From Spirochaetales bacterium (GTDB lineage Bacteria > Spirochaetota > Spirochaetia > SZUA-6 > JAFGRV01): 44,651 nucleotides of DNA. Both the position numbers and the translations under genes were made by a program. Position 1 is the stretch's first letter, and every line of letters starts with the position of its first letter. Of the stretch, positions 42,842-44,651 are shown piece after piece. The notes under the pieces are model-generated. The model saw only the letters and a list, made by a program, of their open reading frames with translations. It was not told the origin of the DNA and did no database searches. The stretch covers positions 1 through 44,651 of the forward strand of contig JAFGQK010000168.1 of assembly GCA_016935735.1 (NCBI GenBank). Reading direction: 5' to 3'.

Positions 42842-43351
42842 ATGCGATTATGTGAAAAATGCGCCGGGGTTAAAAACACTTGTTGTATTGCCAGGGATGT
42901 TATAATAACCCCGGGAGATATTAAACGGATAGAAGAAGTAATTATTTCTAAGGATTTTTACGAATTCAGACCGGTGTCAGATCTTGAGTATCTTGTTCAG
43001 GAAGATGATCCTAACTGGAATATCTATACCTTTTTTGAGAATGGCACCCGGAGGGTTTTAAAACATAAGGAAAATAACAGGTGTATTTTCCTGCATGATA
43101 TGGGGTGCAGTCTTCCCGGATATGTACGCCCACTGGTGTGCCGTTTGCATCCTTTTCTCTACAATGAACAGGGACTTACAGGAATTTCCTCTGACTGCCC
43201 CGTGGAATTGCTTGATGTTAACGAGGATATCTATACATCTATCGGCATAAATACCAGTCTGGCGGAAACATGGAGAAAAGAATTATACCATGAATTATTC
43301 AATGAATATAACGAGAATAGACAATCGATGAGAAAAGCCATGGTTTCATGA
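42842..43351 (+). CDS. YkgJ-like cysteine-cluster protein
   Basis: 169 residues from ATG 42842, seven bases after GGAG (a GTG two codons earlier is possible but less well spaced). Cysteines are arranged CEKCAGVKNTCC (residues 4-15), then CIFLHDMGCSL near 80, PLVCRLHPF near 98 and a later SSDCPVE, a pattern for binding zinc or an Fe-S cluster. The family is YkgJ-like with unproven function. It is larger than the member at 10672 and differs in spacing, so they are not recent copies. No operon partner is clear. Confidence 0.8.
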   Translation: MRLCEKCAGVKNTCCIARDVIITPGDIKRIEEVIISKDFYEFRPVSDLEYLVQEDDPNWNIYTFFENGTRRVLKHKENNRCIFLHDMGCSLPGYVRPLVCRLHPFLYNEQGLTGISSDCPVELLDVNEDIYTSIGINTSLAETWRKELYHELFNEYNENRQSMRKAMVS

Positions 43352-43610
43352 TTACTATTTTCCTATTAATTTTTGGTTGCAGCAGTAACTGGTATATAAC
43401 CGTATTTATGTACATTATCCCGATTAATTGGTGTCCGGTTTTCATATTCATGATCCCAATAAAATATTATAGAAACTTTATCAAACAAAAAAGTAAAGAG
43501 ATATTTCTATAGAGAATATCTAACAGGATATTGCAAAACCTGTGAAATCAGTATATCGTAATAAAAATAATTTTTTATAAAATCATTGTCCAGGATAGAA
43601 ATTAATACCA

Positions 43611-44270
43611 GTGGATAATAATAGATTATCAGAGTCACTATTGGAATCGAAATTAATATCCGGCCTTACAGAACTCGGTATTGCTTTTAACAGTACACAA
43701 ATCACCAGGCTTTTAATATATATAAAAGAAATAGAGAAATGGAATACACGGTTCAACATGGTAAAAGCTTCTGGTAAAATACTTTTAACAAAGCATCTTT
43801 TTGATACCCTTGCAGGTTTTCCTGTTTTTCTTGAGGCAGAGAACCGGGAAATCATCCTTGACATAGGATCGGGGGCGGGATTCCCCGGGATACCCCTTTC
43901 TGTTTTTCTTCCGGATTCCGGCTTTATCCTGTCTGAATGTTCCCGGGTAAAAGCCAGTTTTTTAAGGAATATCGCCATTCTTCTTGACCTGAAGAATGTT
44001 GAAGTATTTGAAAATGATTTCAAGCGATTAAATAGAAAAGCAGATATTATTACCTTCCGTGCATTTTCCGGACTTGATAAGATTTTGGATGATTGCTTTA
44101 CACTCCTTAATCCGGGGGGCAGTATTATTGCATACAAAGGCCGCAGGCAAAAGGCCGAGGAAGAACTTTGCGGGATAGATTCAAAAAAGGTTTCTGTAAA
44201 AATTAACAGGGTTACTGTTCCTTTTCTGGAAGAAGAAAGGCATCTTGTCATGTTAAAATTAATTTCTTGA
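43611..44270 (+). CDS. rsmG: 16S rRNA (guanine527-N7)-methyltransferase
   Basis: RsmG (GidB) methylates G527 of 16S rRNA with SAM. The 219-residue protein shows KEIEKWNTRFNMVKASG (family 'kWN...NLt'), the SAM site ILDIGSGAGFPGIPL near 83, ECSRVKASFLRNI near 107, and ITFRAFSGLDKIL near 143 (family R-A...L). YKGR is near the end. The start is GTG; no strong Shine-Dalgarno is seen. In many bacteria it pairs with gidA/mnmG; here it stands alone at the end of the window. Confidence 0.93.
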   Translation: MDNNRLSESLLESKLISGLTELGIAFNSTQITRLLIYIKEIEKWNTRFNMVKASGKILLTKHLFDTLAGFPVFLEAENREIILDIGSGAGFPGIPLSVFLPDSGFILSECSRVKASFLRNIAILLDLKNVEVFENDFKRLNRKADIITFRAFSGLDKILDDCFTLLNPGGSIIAYKGRRQKAEEELCGIDSKKVSVKINRVTVPFLEEERHLVMLKLIS

Positions 44271-44462
44271 TATATTGCCCCTTCCTGTTGATCCTGTGGT
44301 CTATAATCTTGAACCGCTGGCAGTATTATTCTTATTATCACTCCTGCAATACTGTTATTCTTAATATATACGGTTATGACCTGAGTGACTCAATTAAATA
44401 TTCATTATCCTATACACCGACGATGGCCAGTCGGTAAATTAAGTGCTATTTCAATAAAAAAG

Positions 44463-44496
44463 GTTCTTGCTGAATACGGGATTCCAGCAAGAACCG
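44463..44496. repeat. GGTTCTTGC palindrome, third copy
   Basis: A perfect 11-bp stem GGTTCTTGCTG / CAGCAAGAACC around a 12-base loop, preceded by AAAAAA and followed by GATTTTGTTT, so it could act as a terminator for rsmG. The same GGTTCTTGC core forms hairpin 2 in the metY leader. Confidence 0.6.
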
Positions 44497-44536
44497 ATTT
44501 TGTTTACTAAAAACTTTCTATCGGGGAAAAGCAGAT

Positions 44537-44651
44537 CTGTGTTACTATGGGTGAAAATCTTGGCATTATTCCAAGATTTTCAACCCGTAACACTTGCGTT
44601 GGCCGGATCCTTCCTGGATCTGATGTAATTACAGGTATAAATTATTTCCTG
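44537..44651. repeat. Dispersed structured repeat, copy B (runs off the window)
   Basis: Matches copy A at 15786-15900. Outer stem GTGTTAC/GTAACAC (44539-44545 with 44587-44593) and a perfect 12-bp inner stem TGAAAATCTTGG/CCAAGATTTTCA (44552-44563 with 44571-44582), loop CATTATT. Copy A has C-G where this copy has T-A in the inner stem. The conserved tail TTGCGTTGGCCG, CCTTCCTGGATCTGATGTAA and TATTTCCTG follows and reaches the window end. Confidence 0.8.

Noticed and set aside
43583..44341. Long minus-strand frame (252 codons) opposite rsmG
   Set aside because: It is the antisense shadow of rsmG: Ser/Arg/Phe-rich translation, no motif, while the plus strand is an intact methyltransferase.
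1..44651. CRISPR array or prophage
   Set aside because: No regularly spaced short repeats and no phage, integrase or transposase genes were found on either strand.

Overview
The window looks like chromosomal DNA from a spirochaete or a close relative. It is moderately A+T-rich. Lipoprotein signals end in a loose '-S-C' lipobox, long helical and repeat proteins with signal peptides are common, ribosome-binding sites are often AAGGAGG, and TTG and GTG starts are frequent. Housekeeping genes dominate. No transposase, integrase, phage or CRISPR locus is visible. The taxonomic placement is an inference from gene content and style only.

Layout. 1-5.5 kb (+): tatD, a dus-type tRNA dihydrouridine synthase, a long helical protein of unknown function, dapB and dapA (lysine/diaminopimelate synthesis). 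5.5-9.1 kb (-): a HEAT-like secreted protein, a short comEC and rsmA in one operon. 9.2-11.1 kb (+): pyruvate kinase and a cysteine-cluster protein. 11.1-13.5 kb: an A+T-rich accessory island with a three-gene operon of unrecognised proteins (-) and a decaying VapBC-like pair (+), ending at a tRNA-Leu(GAG) gene with its own promoter and terminator. 13.7-15.6 kb (-): archaeal-type phosphoglycerate mutase and an unknown protein. 15.7-16 kb: a structured repeat. 16-20.9 kb (+): a nucleotidyltransferase-like protein, a class II ribonucleotide reductase and a histidine-phosphatase-like protein.

20.9-25.6 kb is an envelope cluster. A lytic transglycosylase follows a membrane protein that joins an Hsp70 substrate-binding-like domain to LysM. 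Diverging from that pair is a membrane TPR protein with a degenerate Mrr-like domain. 26-30.3 kb (+): a subtilase lipoprotein, then metY-metA behind a leader with two strong hairpins. 30.4-36 kb: a possible DNA-binding protein (-), a TPR lipoprotein and a lone receiver (+), then two secreted enzymes (-): a four-blade hemopexin/C39-like peptidase and a trypsin-like/PEGA protein. 36-42.3 kb is rich in signalling: a BMP-like half protein, histidine kinase and receiver-HD-GYP operon (-), a CorA Mg2+ transporter (+) and a receiver-PP2C phosphatase (-). 42.8-44.3 kb (+): a second cysteine-cluster protein and rsmG. The window ends in a second copy of the structured repeat.

The most unusual observations are four. 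(1) The Hsp70-SBD/transmembrane/LysM protein and its divergent TPR-Mrr neighbour. (2) A set of promoters whose -10 box lies only 6-10 bases before the start codon, implying leaderless mRNAs. (3) A dispersed repeat of at least 115 bp whose two copies share a hairpin with a compensatory base-pair change. (4) The uncharacterised operon beside tRNA-Leu.
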